From contig NZ_AUHV01000002.1 of the NCBI RefSeq assembly GCF_000423365.1, positions 729,270 through 793,269 on the forward strand: a stretch of DNA of 64,000 bases, given 5' to 3'. Shown here piece by piece: positions 54,973 through 64,000 of the stretch. How positions within the stretch are numbered: the first letter of the stretch is position 1; every line of letters starts with the position of its first letter. The notes below the pieces were generated by a model that had not been told where the DNA came from, searched no databases, and saw only the letters and a list, made by a program, of their open reading frames with translations. Source of the DNA: Maritalea myrionectae DSM 19524. Its GTDB lineage: Bacteria > Pseudomonadota > Alphaproteobacteria > Rhizobiales > Devosiaceae. Position numbers and translations under genes: made by a program.

Positions 54973-55002
54973 CGCCGAAGCGAACAGCTTGAAAAATTTG
55001 CG

Positions 55003-55034
55003 AAGACCGTGCCATAAAGGCGCGGTCTTTTTTT
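55003..55034 (+). terminator. Terminator after cytochrome c gene
   Basis: AAGACCGTGCC (55003-55013), loop ATAAA, GGCGCGGTCTT (55019-55029) followed by seven Ts: an 11-bp stem with one T-G pair. Confidence 0.92.
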
Positions 55035-55064
55035 ATTCCAGCAACAATCGATTGGAGGGGCAGC

Positions 55065-56009
55065 ATGACGCTTCTTGTACATTTGGGCGGCATTGATGAG
55101 CAGGAATGGGCTGACGCCTTCCAAGCCAAAATGCCGGATCTCAAAATTGTCACCTCCTCTGATGCGTTTGATCCTGCAGAAATCAAATATCTCTATGTGT
55201 GGAAGCCCCGCGATGATGTGTTTGATGGCCTGGACAATCTTGAAGCTATCTTCTCGCTCGGGGCGGGTGTGGACCCCATTTTGAAGCACCCCCATTTGCC
55301 CCAAAATGTGCCGATCACCCGATTTGTCGATGAGACGCTGACACAATGTATGAGCGATTATGTGATCGCCAATGTGACGATGCACCATCGAGAGCTCACG
55401 CACTATCGCCACGAGCAACGACAGCATTTCTGGACGCAATATTATCCTGCGCCTGCCACCGACATTGCTGTAGGCGTGATGGGGCTGGGCCAATTGGGTT
55501 TAGATGCCGCGCAAAAGCTCACCATGCTTGGCTATCAAGTTAATGGATGGAGCCGACGCCCAAAAGAAATTGAGGGCGTCACCTCCTTTTCAGGCGACGC
55601 GGGCTTTGACCAGTTTTTGGCCGCCACAGATATTTTGGTAAACCTGCTGCCCTTGACCTCGGATACCCGCGATATTTTAAACCGCCGCACGTTCGAAAAA
55701 CTTCGGCGTGATGTCATGCCCCACGGACCGGTGATGATCAACGCGGCCCGAGGTGGCCATCAGGATGAGGATGATGTGGTCGCCTGCCTGAAAGACGGTA
55801 CTTTGGGGGCGGCGAGTCTGGATGTGTTTAAAACAGAGCCATTGCCAAAAGACAGCCCGCTATGGGATCTCGACAATTGCTATATCACGCCGCACATCGC
55901 GGCCATTTCCTCATTTGAGGGGGGCGTTGAATTGGTGGCGCGGCAAATAGAAAGCTATGAGCGGGATGGTACCTTGCAACATGTGGTTGATCCCGTCCAA
56001 GGCTATTAG
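55065..56009 (+). CDS. GhrA-like D-2-hydroxyacid dehydrogenase (glyoxylate/hydroxypyruvate reductase)
   Basis: 314 residues. NAD(P)-binding VGVMGLGQLGLDAAQKL, LLPLTSDTRDILNRRTF, NAARGGHQDEDDVVACLKDG, and catalytic TPHIAAIS (His). The pattern is that of GhrA (YcdW), which reduces glyoxylate and hydroxypyruvate with NADPH. It follows a terminator, so is transcribed on its own, and converges with the aminopeptidase gene 2 bases away. Confidence 0.9.
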   Translation: MTLLVHLGGIDEQEWADAFQAKMPDLKIVTSSDAFDPAEIKYLYVWKPRDDVFDGLDNLEAIFSLGAGVDPILKHPHLPQNVPITRFVDETLTQCMSDYVIANVTMHHRELTHYRHEQRQHFWTQYYPAPATDIAVGVMGLGQLGLDAAQKLTMLGYQVNGWSRRPKEIEGVTSFSGDAGFDQFLAATDILVNLLPLTSDTRDILNRRTFEKLRRDVMPHGPVMINAARGGHQDEDDVVACLKDGTLGAASLDVFKTEPLPKDSPLWDLDNCYITPHIAAISSFEGGVELVARQIESYERDGTLQHVVDPVQGY

Positions 56010-56011
56010 GA

Positions 56012-57364
56012 CTATTTTTTGCCGTAACGTGCTTTGAGCACACGATAGGCCGCGCGCTGGCCTTGCTCTGTGGCCCCCACAGGGCGACCGGGGCGTGCCA
56101 ATGGGGCCCAGGCCATAATGTCCATATGGGTCCAGCTCTTGGCGTTTTTCACAAAACGACGCAAAAACAACGCTGCCGTGATCGACCCCGCCAAGGGGCC
56201 ATTTGAGATGTGGTTTACATCGGCAATGTTTGATTTGAGCATGTCATCATACTCATCCCAAAGCGGCATCTGCCAAAGGGGATCGGCGCTGGCTTTACCC
56301 TGTGCGACCAACTCTTGCGCCAGCTTGTCATCTGTTGAATAAAGCGCCCCCAAATCAGCGCCGACCGCCACACGGGCAGCACCTGTAAGGGTCGCCATAT
56401 CAATAATCATGTCGGGCTTTTCTTCATCAGCGAGACTGAGCGCATCGGCCAACACGAGCCGCCCCTCAGCGTCGGTATTGCCGATTTCGACCGTCATGCC
56501 GTTGCGCGAATCCAAGATGTCACCAGGGCGGAACGCGTTTGCGGAAATGGAGTTTTCGACGACGGGAATCAGGACGCGCAAACGCACTTTAAGGTTGGCT
56601 TTCATGATCGCGTGGGCCAGGCCCAAAATGTTGGCTGAGCCCCCCATATCCTTGCGCATAAGCAGCATGGATTGTGGTGGCTTGATGTCCAATCCGCCTG
56701 TATCAAATACAACACCTTTACCCACAAGGGTTACTTTGGGATCGCTCTCGTCGCCCCAGGTAAAATCAAGCAAACGCGGCGCTTCATACGCGGCGCGACC
56801 CACCGCATGGATCAAGGGGAAATTTTGATCCAGCAAATCATCCCCAACGATAGAGGTAACCTTCGCCCCATGCTGTTTGGCAAAGTCGCGAATTTCTTTT
56901 TCGTAGGTTTCTGGCCCCAAATCATTTGCGGGGCGATTGGTTAGGTCGCGGGCCAAGGTGGCGGCTTCGACCAACAAATCAACTTCATCTTCATCTGCGC
57001 CTTTGAGCGAGGCAAGCTTTACGGTTTTGGGCGTTTTGCGAAACCGATCAAAATCATAGGCGCCAAGGCGGAAACCGGCGGCAGCTAAAGTTGGATCATT
57101 GAAATCACCCTCAAGGGCATATTCCCCTTCCGGCAGGCTAGCGGCAGCCAATCCGGTGACAAACGGATCAGCCTGTTCCTTTGGGCCCATACCGAAAAGA
57201 TATGCGGAAACCTCACCGTCTTTTCCAGGTAACGCCACCAGTTCCCCCTTCTTGCCCGCAAAATTGTGGGCCTTTACCCACGCGCTTTGCTGCGCGTTGA
57301 GGGCACCTGGGAGATCTTGGTCCTGCCAAAGACAATGGACTGAAAAAGATTTTGAAACAGACAT
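56012..57364 (-). CDS. Leucyl aminopeptidase, M17 family
   Basis: 450 residues. Two-metal site: VGKGVVFDTGGLDIKP (Lys, Asp), LMRKDMGGSANI (Asp), and the signature NTDAEGRLVLADAL (Asp, Glu, Arg). The N-terminal domain is shorter and different from E. coli PepA, as in the PepB-like alphaproteobacterial branch. A cytosolic exopeptidase releasing N-terminal residues; PepA-type DNA binding is not implied. Divergent from tadD. Confidence 0.92.
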   Translation of the reverse strand: MSVSKSFSVHCLWQDQDLPGALNAQQSAWVKAHNFAGKKGELVALPGKDGEVSAYLFGMGPKEQADPFVTGLAAASLPEGEYALEGDFNDPTLAAAGFRLGAYDFDRFRKTPKTVKLASLKGADEDEVDLLVEAATLARDLTNRPANDLGPETYEKEIRDFAKQHGAKVTSIVGDDLLDQNFPLIHAVGRAAYEAPRLLDFTWGDESDPKVTLVGKGVVFDTGGLDIKPPQSMLLMRKDMGGSANILGLAHAIMKANLKVRLRVLIPVVENSISANAFRPGDILDSRNGMTVEIGNTDAEGRLVLADALSLADEEKPDMIIDMATLTGAARVAVGADLGALYSTDDKLAQELVAQGKASADPLWQMPLWDEYDDMLKSNIADVNHISNGPLAGSITAALFLRRFVKNAKSWTHMDIMAWAPLARPGRPVGATEQGQRAAYRVLKARYGKK

Positions 57365-57539
57365 ATTTCCGCTTTCGGTTGCATTGGTTTGACCAAGATT
57401 TAACGTGAAGCACGGGCCAATGCAAACGCAATGAGGATCGCACTTCGCAAGGCATTTTAACTGACTATTAGGGTTAATGATTTATTGCATAGTAAGGTTG
57501 CGCAGTTTGCGTACCGCTTGATTTTGTACAGAGGTTCGC

Positions 57540-58322
57540 ATGTCTTATCGGCAAAGTAGCATGTCCAATAGAATAAAACTGCTGGCCCTTGCCGGTGTTG
57601 CGGCCATTGCGCTGAACGCCTGCGCCTCACCACGCGGCCATAGCGGCGGTACAGCGACCCCAGATTTCTCCAGCATGTCCAACGAAGCAAAACATGCAGC
57701 TGTGCAGGATTTAGGCGCAAAATTCCAACAAAACCCCAATAAACAAAGCGCGATCTATTTTGCCGCAGCTCTGCGTGCAATTGGTCAAACGGGGCAAGCT
57801 GTGTCCGTGTTGGAACAAGCGCAGCTTAAATATAAGAACGATCAAGATGTTGCCCTCGCCTACGCCAAGGCGTTGGCAGAAGATGGCAAGTTTAATCGTG
57901 CCATCAATGTGCTTGATGCGAGCATTCGCCTTGAACGGCCAGACTGGAATGCGCTGAGCGTTAAAGGCGCCGTTTTTGATCAGATGGGTCAGAACGCGGA
58001 AGCGCGCGCGCTTTACAATCAAGCACTGGTGATCGCGCCAAATGAACCCTCACTTTATGCAAATCTCGGCTTGTCCTATGCGATGTCGAACCAATTGGAC
58101 CAAGCGGAAAAAGCGCTTCGCCGCGCTGTTTCGATGCCCAAGGCAACACGCAAGATCAGATTGAATTTGGCGCTTATTGTGGGCCTGCAGGGCCGATTTG
58201 ATGAAGCCCGCAGCCTTTATGCCCGAGAACTGCCAGCAGCGGATGTTGAAGCCAACATGGCTTACATCAGGGCGCTATTGACCCAACAAAATAAGTGGGA
58301 CCGGATCAAGAGCAGCTCTTAA
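57540..58322 (+). CDS. tadD: TadD-like pilus assembly lipoprotein (TPR)
   Basis: 260 residues. Lipoprotein signal LAGVAAIALNAC (lipid-modified Cys28), then TPR repeats (QSAIYFAAALRAIGQTGQAV; QDVALAYAKALAEDGKFNRA; PSLYANLGLSYAMSNQLDQA). TadD supports Tad/Flp pilus assembly, probably as a pilotin-like partner of the secretin. It converges with tadC, so unlike the usual operon order it has its own promoter. ATG 57540 has AGAGG upstream. Confidence 0.88.
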   Translation: MSYRQSSMSNRIKLLALAGVAAIALNACASPRGHSGGTATPDFSSMSNEAKHAAVQDLGAKFQQNPNKQSAIYFAAALRAIGQTGQAVSVLEQAQLKYKNDQDVALAYAKALAEDGKFNRAINVLDASIRLERPDWNALSVKGAVFDQMGQNAEARALYNQALVIAPNEPSLYANLGLSYAMSNQLDQAEKALRRAVSMPKATRKIRLNLALIVGLQGRFDEARSLYARELPAADVEANMAYIRALLTQQNKWDRIKSSS

Positions 58323-58345
58323 GCAAGCTCTCTCCCCTTTCAACG

Positions 58346-58383
58346 CAAAACACCCAACTGGCACTACCAGTTGGGTGTTTTTG
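58346..58383. terminator. Bidirectional terminator between tadD and tadC
   Basis: AAACACCCAACTGG, loop CACTA, CCAGTTGGGTGTTT: a perfect 14-bp stem flanked by A and T runs, placed between convergent tadD and tadC. Confidence 0.95.
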
Positions 58384-58407
58384 TTTGGGTGCCCACCTAC
58401 GAGGTGA

Positions 58408-59391
58408 TTAGCCCACGCTAGGCGCTGCAAAGATGGTGATCATTGCTGGCGACATAATAACGATGAACAGAACGGGCAAAAAGAACAAGATCAACGGAAC
58501 GGTTAGTTTTGGCGGCAAGGAAGCGGCCTTTTTCTCCGCTTCCATCATGCGCATATCGCGTCCCTCTTCCGCCATTACGCGCAAAGAACTGCCCACGGAA
58601 GTACCGTACCGTTCAGATTGAATCAGTGCTGTCATGACAGATTTGACTTCATCAAGATTGATCCGCTGCGCCATATTTTCATAGGCTTTTGCGCGACTTT
58701 CCAAGAAGTTCAATTCAGCCGTCGTTAGTGTCATTTCCTCGCCCAGTTCAGGACTTTGGGTCACAATCTCAATCGACACTTTTTGAAACGCGGCCTCAAT
58801 GGACATGCCACTCTCAACACATAGGAGCATCAAGTCCAAGCAGTCAGACCAGGCGCGGCGAATTGAACTTTGCCGCTTCTTGACCTTGTTGGTTAGAAGC
58901 AGAACCGGCAAATAGGATGAAATAATCCCCGCGCCCATCGCGTACGTTATCTGCAAAAACAGCAGCGCATCCGGCATAATGATGAATTTGATATAGAATA
59001 GCGCAAGGACGAACACGCCGAGTGGGATGGCAAAGCGCATGAAAACATATGTCATCACGGCATTGGGGCCACGATAGCCCGCGCGGGCCAATTTTAGGCT
59101 CGTTTGCTCATCCGCGAATGCTTTTTTCAGCGAGAAGCGCTCAACTGTCTTTTGAATAAAGTCTTTGCGACGACCACTTGCGCCTACTTTTTTGTCTTCG
59201 CCACGCAAACGAGCCAACTCATCGGTGCGAAGGCGTTCCCGCTCGCTCGCCACTCGGCGAATGCGGCTTTTCATATCCTTACCGTCAGCGAATTGGGCGC
59301 CAAAAGTAAACACGATCGCCGCCGCTGAAATTGCAGCCAAAAGTGCAATCAAAAACTGCCGGTCTGTTAGTGTTTCAACGAGCGCTTCCAT
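58408..59391 (-). CDS. tadC: Tad pilus inner-membrane platform protein TadC
   Basis: 327-residue T2SSF-domain protein: N-terminal helix (FLIALLAAISAAAIVFTFGA), mid helices around residue 115-170, the T2SSF core RRAWSDCLDLMLLCVESGMS followed by ALIQSERYGTSVGSSLRVMA, and a final helix (VPLILFFLPVLFIVIMSPAM). With TadB it forms the platform driven by the CpaF ATPase. Last gene of the minus-strand tad operon in this window. Confidence 0.94.
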   Translation of the reverse strand: MEALVETLTDRQFLIALLAAISAAAIVFTFGAQFADGKDMKSRIRRVASERERLRTDELARLRGEDKKVGASGRRKDFIQKTVERFSLKKAFADEQTSLKLARAGYRGPNAVMTYVFMRFAIPLGVFVLALFYIKFIIMPDALLFLQITYAMGAGIISSYLPVLLLTNKVKKRQSSIRRAWSDCLDLMLLCVESGMSIEAAFQKVSIEIVTQSPELGEEMTLTTAELNFLESRAKAYENMAQRINLDEVKSVMTALIQSERYGTSVGSSLRVMAEEGRDMRMMEAEKKAASLPPKLTVPLILFFLPVLFIVIMSPAMITIFAAPSVG

Positions 59392-59411
59392 GTGCTTACT
59401 TTCGTCCCAAA

Positions 59412-60401
59412 TTAATATTCAAACTGAACCATGCGATACATGACAAACAAACCCGTCGACATCATCAAGCCCGCAACGGCGAGGCAAATGTTTCCAACCG
59501 GAGTTTGAAATAAAGGCAAAAGGTAGGTTGGGCTCACAAGTGAAACCAATGTCGCCACGATAAAGGGCAATGAGCCGATGATGCCTGCGGACGCTTTCGC
59601 CTCCGAGCTCATGGCCTTGACCTTTGCTTTCATCTTCTTGCGGTTGCGCAAAACCGTCGCCAAGTTGCCCAAAGCTTCGGACAAGTTGCCGCCTGATTGT
59701 TGCTGCACGGTAATCACCACAACGAAGAAGTTCACTTCCGCGATCGGCAGCCGTTCAAACATGATTGGAATTGCTTCCCCCATGTTCTTGCCCACAGATT
59801 GCTGCTCCACCACGCGGATAAACTCAGTTTTCACCGGCTCCTTCGCCTCAGCCGCAACCACTTTCATTGAATCATTTAGTGGCATACCGGCCTTCACGCC
59901 GCGCACAATCGCCTCAATCGCGTTGGGGAACTCGTCCAAAAACTTCGACCGGAATCTTTTGGTACGGTTGGCCAAATACCAACGCGGCAAAACATAAAAG
60001 CCAGCCAAGCCAAACACTAAGGCGAAATGGATCGGCACGCCGGTAAACCATGTGAATATAAACATGCACACGCCGACGATCACTGAATTGCGATAAAACG
60101 CAGCTACATTGCCCTTCAATCCAGCTTGGATAAGTCGCTTTTTGACTGTCCGCTTTTTTCGCTGTTTGTTGGCTTCGTTTTGTTCATCAAGGACTTCTTG
60201 CAGCGATTTCCGCCGTTTGTCGCGGTTTTTGCGACCGTCCGCTTCAACACGACTTTTTCGCCCGCTATTCTGTGGCCCCGGTTGGCGAAGTGCTTTCATG
60301 CGTTTGCTGGCACGGCCGCCCCCTGCCACGCCGGGAACAAATGCGAGACCGATGGCGCCTATGGCCACTGCCGTCAGCAAAAAGAGAACGATTGGCGACA
60401 T
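59412..60401 (-). CDS. tadB: Tad pilus inner-membrane platform protein TadB
   Basis: 329 residues: N-terminal helix, a basic cytoplasmic linker (KSRVEADGRKNRDKRRKSLQ; EANKQRKKRTVKKRLIQAG), then a T2SSF core (FPNAIEAIVRGVKAGMPLND; VQQQSGGNLSEALGNLATVL) and C-terminal helices (GSLPFIVATLVSLVSPTYLL). Starts 4 bases after the cpaF stop and ends 20 bases before tadC. Confidence 0.95.
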   Translation of the reverse strand: MSPIVLFLLTAVAIGAIGLAFVPGVAGGGRASKRMKALRQPGPQNSGRKSRVEADGRKNRDKRRKSLQEVLDEQNEANKQRKKRTVKKRLIQAGLKGNVAAFYRNSVIVGVCMFIFTWFTGVPIHFALVFGLAGFYVLPRWYLANRTKRFRSKFLDEFPNAIEAIVRGVKAGMPLNDSMKVVAAEAKEPVKTEFIRVVEQQSVGKNMGEAIPIMFERLPIAEVNFFVVVITVQQQSGGNLSEALGNLATVLRNRKKMKAKVKAMSSEAKASAGIIGSLPFIVATLVSLVSPTYLLPLFQTPVGNICLAVAGLMMSTGLFVMYRMVQFEY

Positions 60402-60405
60402 CCGG

Positions 60406-61905
60406 CTAACCTCTCATTTCTTCATCATTTACAGCTGCGGCTTCCAGCGCTTCAACAAGGTTCAGCTCCTCATTGTAATAACGTGCACGCTCAGCAAACT
60501 TAGGCTTGGTGATGCCTGTTGAACGGTGTCTGCCAATCAAATTGCTGTTCGAGTCCTCACCGATGATGTCGTAAAGGAAGACATCCTGCGTGACGATGAC
60601 GTCACCTTCCATGCCCAACACTTCAGAGATGTGGGTGATGCGCCGCGAACCGTCGCGCAAACGGGCGGCTTGCACGACCACATCGACGGACGACACGATC
60701 ATTTCACGGATCGTGCGCGATGGCAGCGAATACCCGCCCATTGTAATCATTGATTCAAGACGGCTCAGGGCTTCACGCGGCGAGTTGGCGTGCAATGTGC
60801 CCATGGACCCATCGTGGCCCGTGTTCATGGCCTGCAAAAGGTCAAATGCTTCTGGTCCCCGCACCTCACCCACGATGATCCGTTCAGGACGCATCCGCAA
60901 ACAGTTTTTCACCAAGTCGCGCATTGTGATTTCACCCTCACCTTCAAGGTTGGGTGGGCGTGTTTCCAGCCGGACCACATGCGGCTGTTGCAATTGCAGT
61001 TCGGCACTGTCTTCGCAGGTGATGATCCGCTCATCAGGTTCGATAAAGGCCGTCAAACAGTTGAGCAATGTGGTTTTACCCGAACCTGTACCACCGGAGA
61101 TCAAAACGTTGGCACGAACACGTCCCAAAATCTCCAGGACCTTCGCGCCCTCAGGCGAGATCGATCCGAACTTCATCAACTGATCCAACGTCAGCTTGTC
61201 TTTTTTAAACTTACGAATGGTCAGCGAGGCGCCGTCAATGGCCAAGGGCGGCCCAATCACGTTCACACGAGAACCGTCAGGCAAACGCGCATCACATATC
61301 GGGCTGGATTCGTCGACACGACGGCCAACTTGGCTCACGATGCGCTGACACACATTCATCAAATGGGAATTATCACGGAACCGCACATTGGTGAGACGCA
61401 CTTTGCCGTCCACCTCGATATAGGTTCGGCCAGCCCCGTTGACCATGATGTCGGCGATATCATCGCGGGCCAATAGTGGCTCCAACGGGCCATAGCCAAG
61501 CACGTCGTTACAGATATCTTCAAGCAGATCTTCCTGCTCTGAAATCGACATCACGATGGACTTCAGCGTGATGATTTCAGACACAATATCGCGGATTTCT
61601 TCGCGCGCAGAATCCTGCTCCATTGTCGCCAATTGGCTCAAATCAATGGAATCAATCAGGGCGTTAAAGACGGAGGATTTGGTTTTAAAATATTCGGAAT
61701 CAACACCGCGGTCCTTGGGTGCTTTTTCAACATCCACGACCTCTTCTTTGCCTATGGTAGGCTTTTTGATTTTCAGGTCTGGCTTTGGCCCGCCCTGTGG
61801 TTTGGGCGTTGGTTTTTCAGCCGCAGGAATAGGGGCAGGCTTCGGCTGAGGCTTTGCCTGCTGCTGATTTGTATTTCCGCCAAAACTTGTGCGTTTCCCA
61901 AACAT
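60406..61905 (-). CDS. cpaF: Tad pilus secretion ATPase CpaF/TadA
   Basis: 499-residue PilT/VirB11-type ATPase. Walker A GGTGSGKTTLLNCL near residue 268, Asp box and Walker B-like ERIIVGEVRGPEAFDLLQAM, His box TGHDGSMGTLHANSP. A ~90-residue Pro/Lys/Gln-rich N-terminal tail (QQQAKPQPKPAPIPAAEKP) precedes the core. Powers Flp pilin assembly and retraction. Between cpaE and tadB in the operon. Confidence 0.96.
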   Translation of the reverse strand: MFGKRTSFGGNTNQQQAKPQPKPAPIPAAEKPTPKPQGGPKPDLKIKKPTIGKEEVVDVEKAPKDRGVDSEYFKTKSSVFNALIDSIDLSQLATMEQDSAREEIRDIVSEIITLKSIVMSISEQEDLLEDICNDVLGYGPLEPLLARDDIADIMVNGAGRTYIEVDGKVRLTNVRFRDNSHLMNVCQRIVSQVGRRVDESSPICDARLPDGSRVNVIGPPLAIDGASLTIRKFKKDKLTLDQLMKFGSISPEGAKVLEILGRVRANVLISGGTGSGKTTLLNCLTAFIEPDERIITCEDSAELQLQQPHVVRLETRPPNLEGEGEITMRDLVKNCLRMRPERIIVGEVRGPEAFDLLQAMNTGHDGSMGTLHANSPREALSRLESMITMGGYSLPSRTIREMIVSSVDVVVQAARLRDGSRRITHISEVLGMEGDVIVTQDVFLYDIIGEDSNSNLIGRHRSTGITKPKFAERARYYNEELNLVEALEAAAVNDEEMRG

Positions 61906-61935
61906 GACTAACCTTACTTCACGCTACGCCGTGGG

Positions 61936-63195
61936 TTATCCCAGCTTTAATTTTTTCAAAATGCCCGGCAGCAGACCGTTTGCATCCTGATGCGTCGCCG
62001 CATCACGACCGCTCACCCGCCGCGCCAGACTGTTAAATCCGTCGTTTAGTTTGTGCGTTGCATTTACTTCCGCGATCATCTGACCGTTGTTTGCCGCCGT
62101 GCCGAACAGAGCCGGTTCAAAACCAAGTTCAGCAAAAATGTCGACTTCGATTGTGTTCGCGAATTCAGAGGTGCTCAATTCTGGCCGTTTCGGCACACCC
62201 ACTTTGTTCATCATCAAAATGGGCTCTGCCTCCGACATGCGCAATGATTTGAGCGTGTCCATCATGAATTTCACATTGCGCAAATTCGCCAAATCGGGCT
62301 CGGCCACAATCACAACTTCATCAACGGTTGATAAGGTGTGCCGCACCCAGCCGTTCCACGCATGTGGCAAATCAAGCACCACAAGCGGCATGTTCTTTTG
62401 ACAAATCTCGATAATGTTCTCGAACGCTTGCTCATGAAAATCATAATCGCGATTTAGATTGGCTGGCGCTGTCAACAGATTGATGTGATTGGCACATTTA
62501 GACATCAAACGCTCAATAACGACATCATCAACATCATCATTGGAGAACACAGCGTCGGCAATGCCATGCGGTGGTTCCTGATTGAAATTGAGGCCCGCAG
62601 TGCCGAACGGCAAATCCATATCCATGATCAGCACATCGCGGCGCACTTGCTGGCTCAAGGCCCATGCAGTGTTGTGTGCGATTGTTGAAGAGCCGGCGCC
62701 GCCTTTTGCTGAAACAAAGGCGATGGTACGTCCAATAGGATCTGCGCCTTCGGCAGTAAACAAATCCGCAATTGTATCCACCAAGGCAGGCGTTTCCACT
62801 GGCGTCACCAAATATTCAGAAACACCATAGCGGATCAAGCGACGGTATAGTTCAACGTCATTCACATTCCCGATGACGACAACTCGGGTTGATGCGTCAC
62901 ACACCTCAGCCAAGCGATCCAAAGCTGACAGCAAATCATTGCCGGCCAGATTTGATTCAATAATGATCAGGTTTGGCGTTGGGTTGATCTTGTAGGTTTC
63001 AACCGCCGCTTCAATGCCGCCATTATGGGTCGTCAAGGCAACTTTGTGCATGCGACGATCATTGACTGCGCTTTCAACCGACTGCGCCGTCATGGCGTTT
63101 TCACAAAAGGCTTGAATGGTGATGTGTGGCACCAAACGCGCGCCCGAGGGAATATCCGAAGCGCCGCTCACGTTTTGACGAATATCATCTGACAT
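61936..63195 (-). CDS. cpaE: Tad pilus localisation ATPase CpaE/TadZ
   Basis: 419 residues: an atypical receiver domain (about 25-150, NLIIIESNLAGNDLLSALDR) and a ParA/MinD-like ATPase with deviant Walker A SAKGGAGSSTIAHNTAW and LIMDMDLPFG. TadZ/CpaE sets the polar site of pilus assembly. It starts only 34 bases after the cpaC stop, leaving no room for cpaD, normally found between them. Confidence 0.95.
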   Translation of the reverse strand: MSDDIRQNVSGASDIPSGARLVPHITIQAFCENAMTAQSVESAVNDRRMHKVALTTHNGGIEAAVETYKINPTPNLIIIESNLAGNDLLSALDRLAEVCDASTRVVVIGNVNDVELYRRLIRYGVSEYLVTPVETPALVDTIADLFTAEGADPIGRTIAFVSAKGGAGSSTIAHNTAWALSQQVRRDVLIMDMDLPFGTAGLNFNQEPPHGIADAVFSNDDVDDVVIERLMSKCANHINLLTAPANLNRDYDFHEQAFENIIEICQKNMPLVVLDLPHAWNGWVRHTLSTVDEVVIVAEPDLANLRNVKFMMDTLKSLRMSEAEPILMMNKVGVPKRPELSTSEFANTIEVDIFAELGFEPALFGTAANNGQMIAEVNATHKLNDGFNSLARRVSGRDAATHQDANGLLPGILKKLKLG

Positions 63196-63229
63196 AATTT
63201 ATACTTCCAACTCGTTTTCGCGCTCGTTC

Positions 63230-64000
63230 TTAATCCAACACAAAGCCAACGCCGCCCTTGAGATCTTGCCCTTTAGGGCCGTCACCCACGCCGTATAGCT
63301 TCTCCATCCGTCCCAAGAAAATCGCCTCAGCATCGCCAGCGAAATCCATTTTATCCGTGGGCAAGGTGTAGTCGTTCATATGGCCCGGTGCGGTGAGATA
63401 AGGCGTCACCAAGATCAACAATTCAGTTTCGGCACGGACGAAATCACGTGACCGGAACAGCGCACCAAGCACGGGGATTTTCCCCAGGCCCGGCACTTCA
63501 TTGAACCGTTGGCGAGATTTTTCCTCAATCAGACCGGCGATAGCCAAAGTCGAGCCCGTCGGCAATTTCACCGACGTTTTGGCCCGGCGTTCTTTTGTCG
63601 CCGGAATGGTAACAGGACCAGCCGTGTAGCCACCTTCTGCATTCAATTCGGAGACCTTTGTTTCCACATCAAGCGAGATGACATTGTTAGAATGCACAAC
63701 TGGCGTGAAATTCAGCTCTACGCCGAATTGCTTGAATTCGTAAGTGATCTCACCCTCATCATAACCGACAGGTACAGGGAACTCACCACCGGCCAGGAAT
63801 TCTGCGCTTTTGCCTGAAAGGGCCGTCAACGTGGGTTCCGCCAGAGTCCGCAATGCGCCACGGCGCTCCAATGCCTTAACTGTTGCATCGACCGAGAGGT
63901 TACCAAAGGAGAACCCTAGCTTGCCTGAGTTGGATGCAACCACATTGGATACACCGCCCAAACCGGGATTGGTCAACAAGGACGTTGCCACACCACCAAC
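63230..64000 (-). CDS. cpaC: Tad pilus outer-membrane secretin CpaC/RcpA (5' partial)
   Basis: The frame is open to the window edge, so only the C-terminal ~256 residues are seen. They are the secretin core: LRTLAEPTLTALSGKSAEFL, AGGEFPVPVGYDEGEITYEF, RRAKTSVKLPTGSTLAIAGL, VPGLGKIPVLGALFRSRDFV, and ELLILVTPYLTAP. The pilus passes through this channel. It is followed by a ~65-residue tail ending GPKGQDLKGGVGFVLD. Confidence 0.93.
   Translation of the reverse strand, partial: VGGVATSLLTNPGLGGVSNVVASNSGKLGFSFGNLSVDATVKALERRGALRTLAEPTLTALSGKSAEFLAGGEFPVPVGYDEGEITYEFKQFGVELNFTPVVHSNNVISLDVETKVSELNAEGGYTAGPVTIPATKERRAKTSVKLPTGSTLAIAGLIEEKSRQRFNEVPGLGKIPVLGALFRSRDFVRAETELLILVTPYLTAPGHMNDYTLPTDKMDFAGDAEAIFLGRMEKLYGVGDGPKGQDLKGGVGFVLD

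Overview
The window is a gene-dense, moderate-GC chromosomal stretch from an alphaproteobacterium, most likely of the order Hyphomicrobiales (Rhizobiales). This rests on gene order recalled from that group: rplU-rpmA-GNAT-obgE-proB-proA-nadD-rsfS-rlmH-envC-ctpA-yibQ-rppH; rpmH-rnpA-yidC-engB followed by argB; dapD-dapE-truA-fmt-def-rmuC; SRP RNA-dnaX-ybaB-recR; pheA next to a membrane-anchored cytochrome c; and a Tad/Cpa pilus operon. The genus cannot be fixed from sequence reading alone.

Layout. 1-15 kb: the end of an ABC exporter, then a long + strand run: ribosomal proteins L21 and L27, four tandem overlapping GNAT acetyltransferases coupled into obgE, proline synthesis (proB, proA), NAD synthesis (nadD), ribosome silencing and 23S methylation (rsfS, rlmH), cell-wall remodelling (EnvC-like, CtpA, YibQ-like), rppH and a YgeA-type racemase. 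15-23 kb: an accessory, mostly minus-strand region with a BCCT betaine-type transporter, a decayed DUF305 gene, a stress-type SDR, an orphan small protein, tRNA-Arg(ACG), an orphan histidine kinase, and a flavin disulfide oxidoreductase paired with a TVP38/TMEM64 membrane protein. 23.5-33 kb: rpmH-rnpA-yidC, a CatB-like acetyltransferase, engB, then an inserted GGDEF-EAL protein and glutamine amidotransferase before argB and a HAD nucleotidase. 33-41 kb: a WYL regulator with a divergent small protein, a LOG-family protein, lysine/DAP genes dapD-dapE, a small membrane protein, truA-fmt-def and rmuC.

41-50 kb is accessory: a HipBA toxin-antitoxin-like pair with an unusually long HipB and upstream dyads, a SAM methyltransferase, a PNPOx-like stress protein, an AraC regulator divergent from a four-helix membrane protein, a SulP transporter without STAS domain, an ornithine-cyclodeaminase-family enzyme with a divergent Lrp/AsnC regulator, and a SnoaL-like protein. 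50-58 kb returns to core functions: recR, ybaB, dnaX, SRP RNA, pheA, cytochrome c, a 2-hydroxyacid dehydrogenase and an M17 aminopeptidase. 57.5-64 kb is Tad pilus machinery: tadD convergent to tadC-tadB-cpaF-cpaE-cpaC, the last running off the window.

No CRISPR array, insertion sequence, prophage or rRNA gene was seen. The points most worth a second look are the four-GNAT chain overlapping obgE, the long-antitoxin HipBA module with its dyads, the TVP38/flavoprotein pair, the Tad operon lacking cpaD between cpaC and cpaE, the DUF305 frameshift remnant, and three regulator-target pairs with candidate operators.
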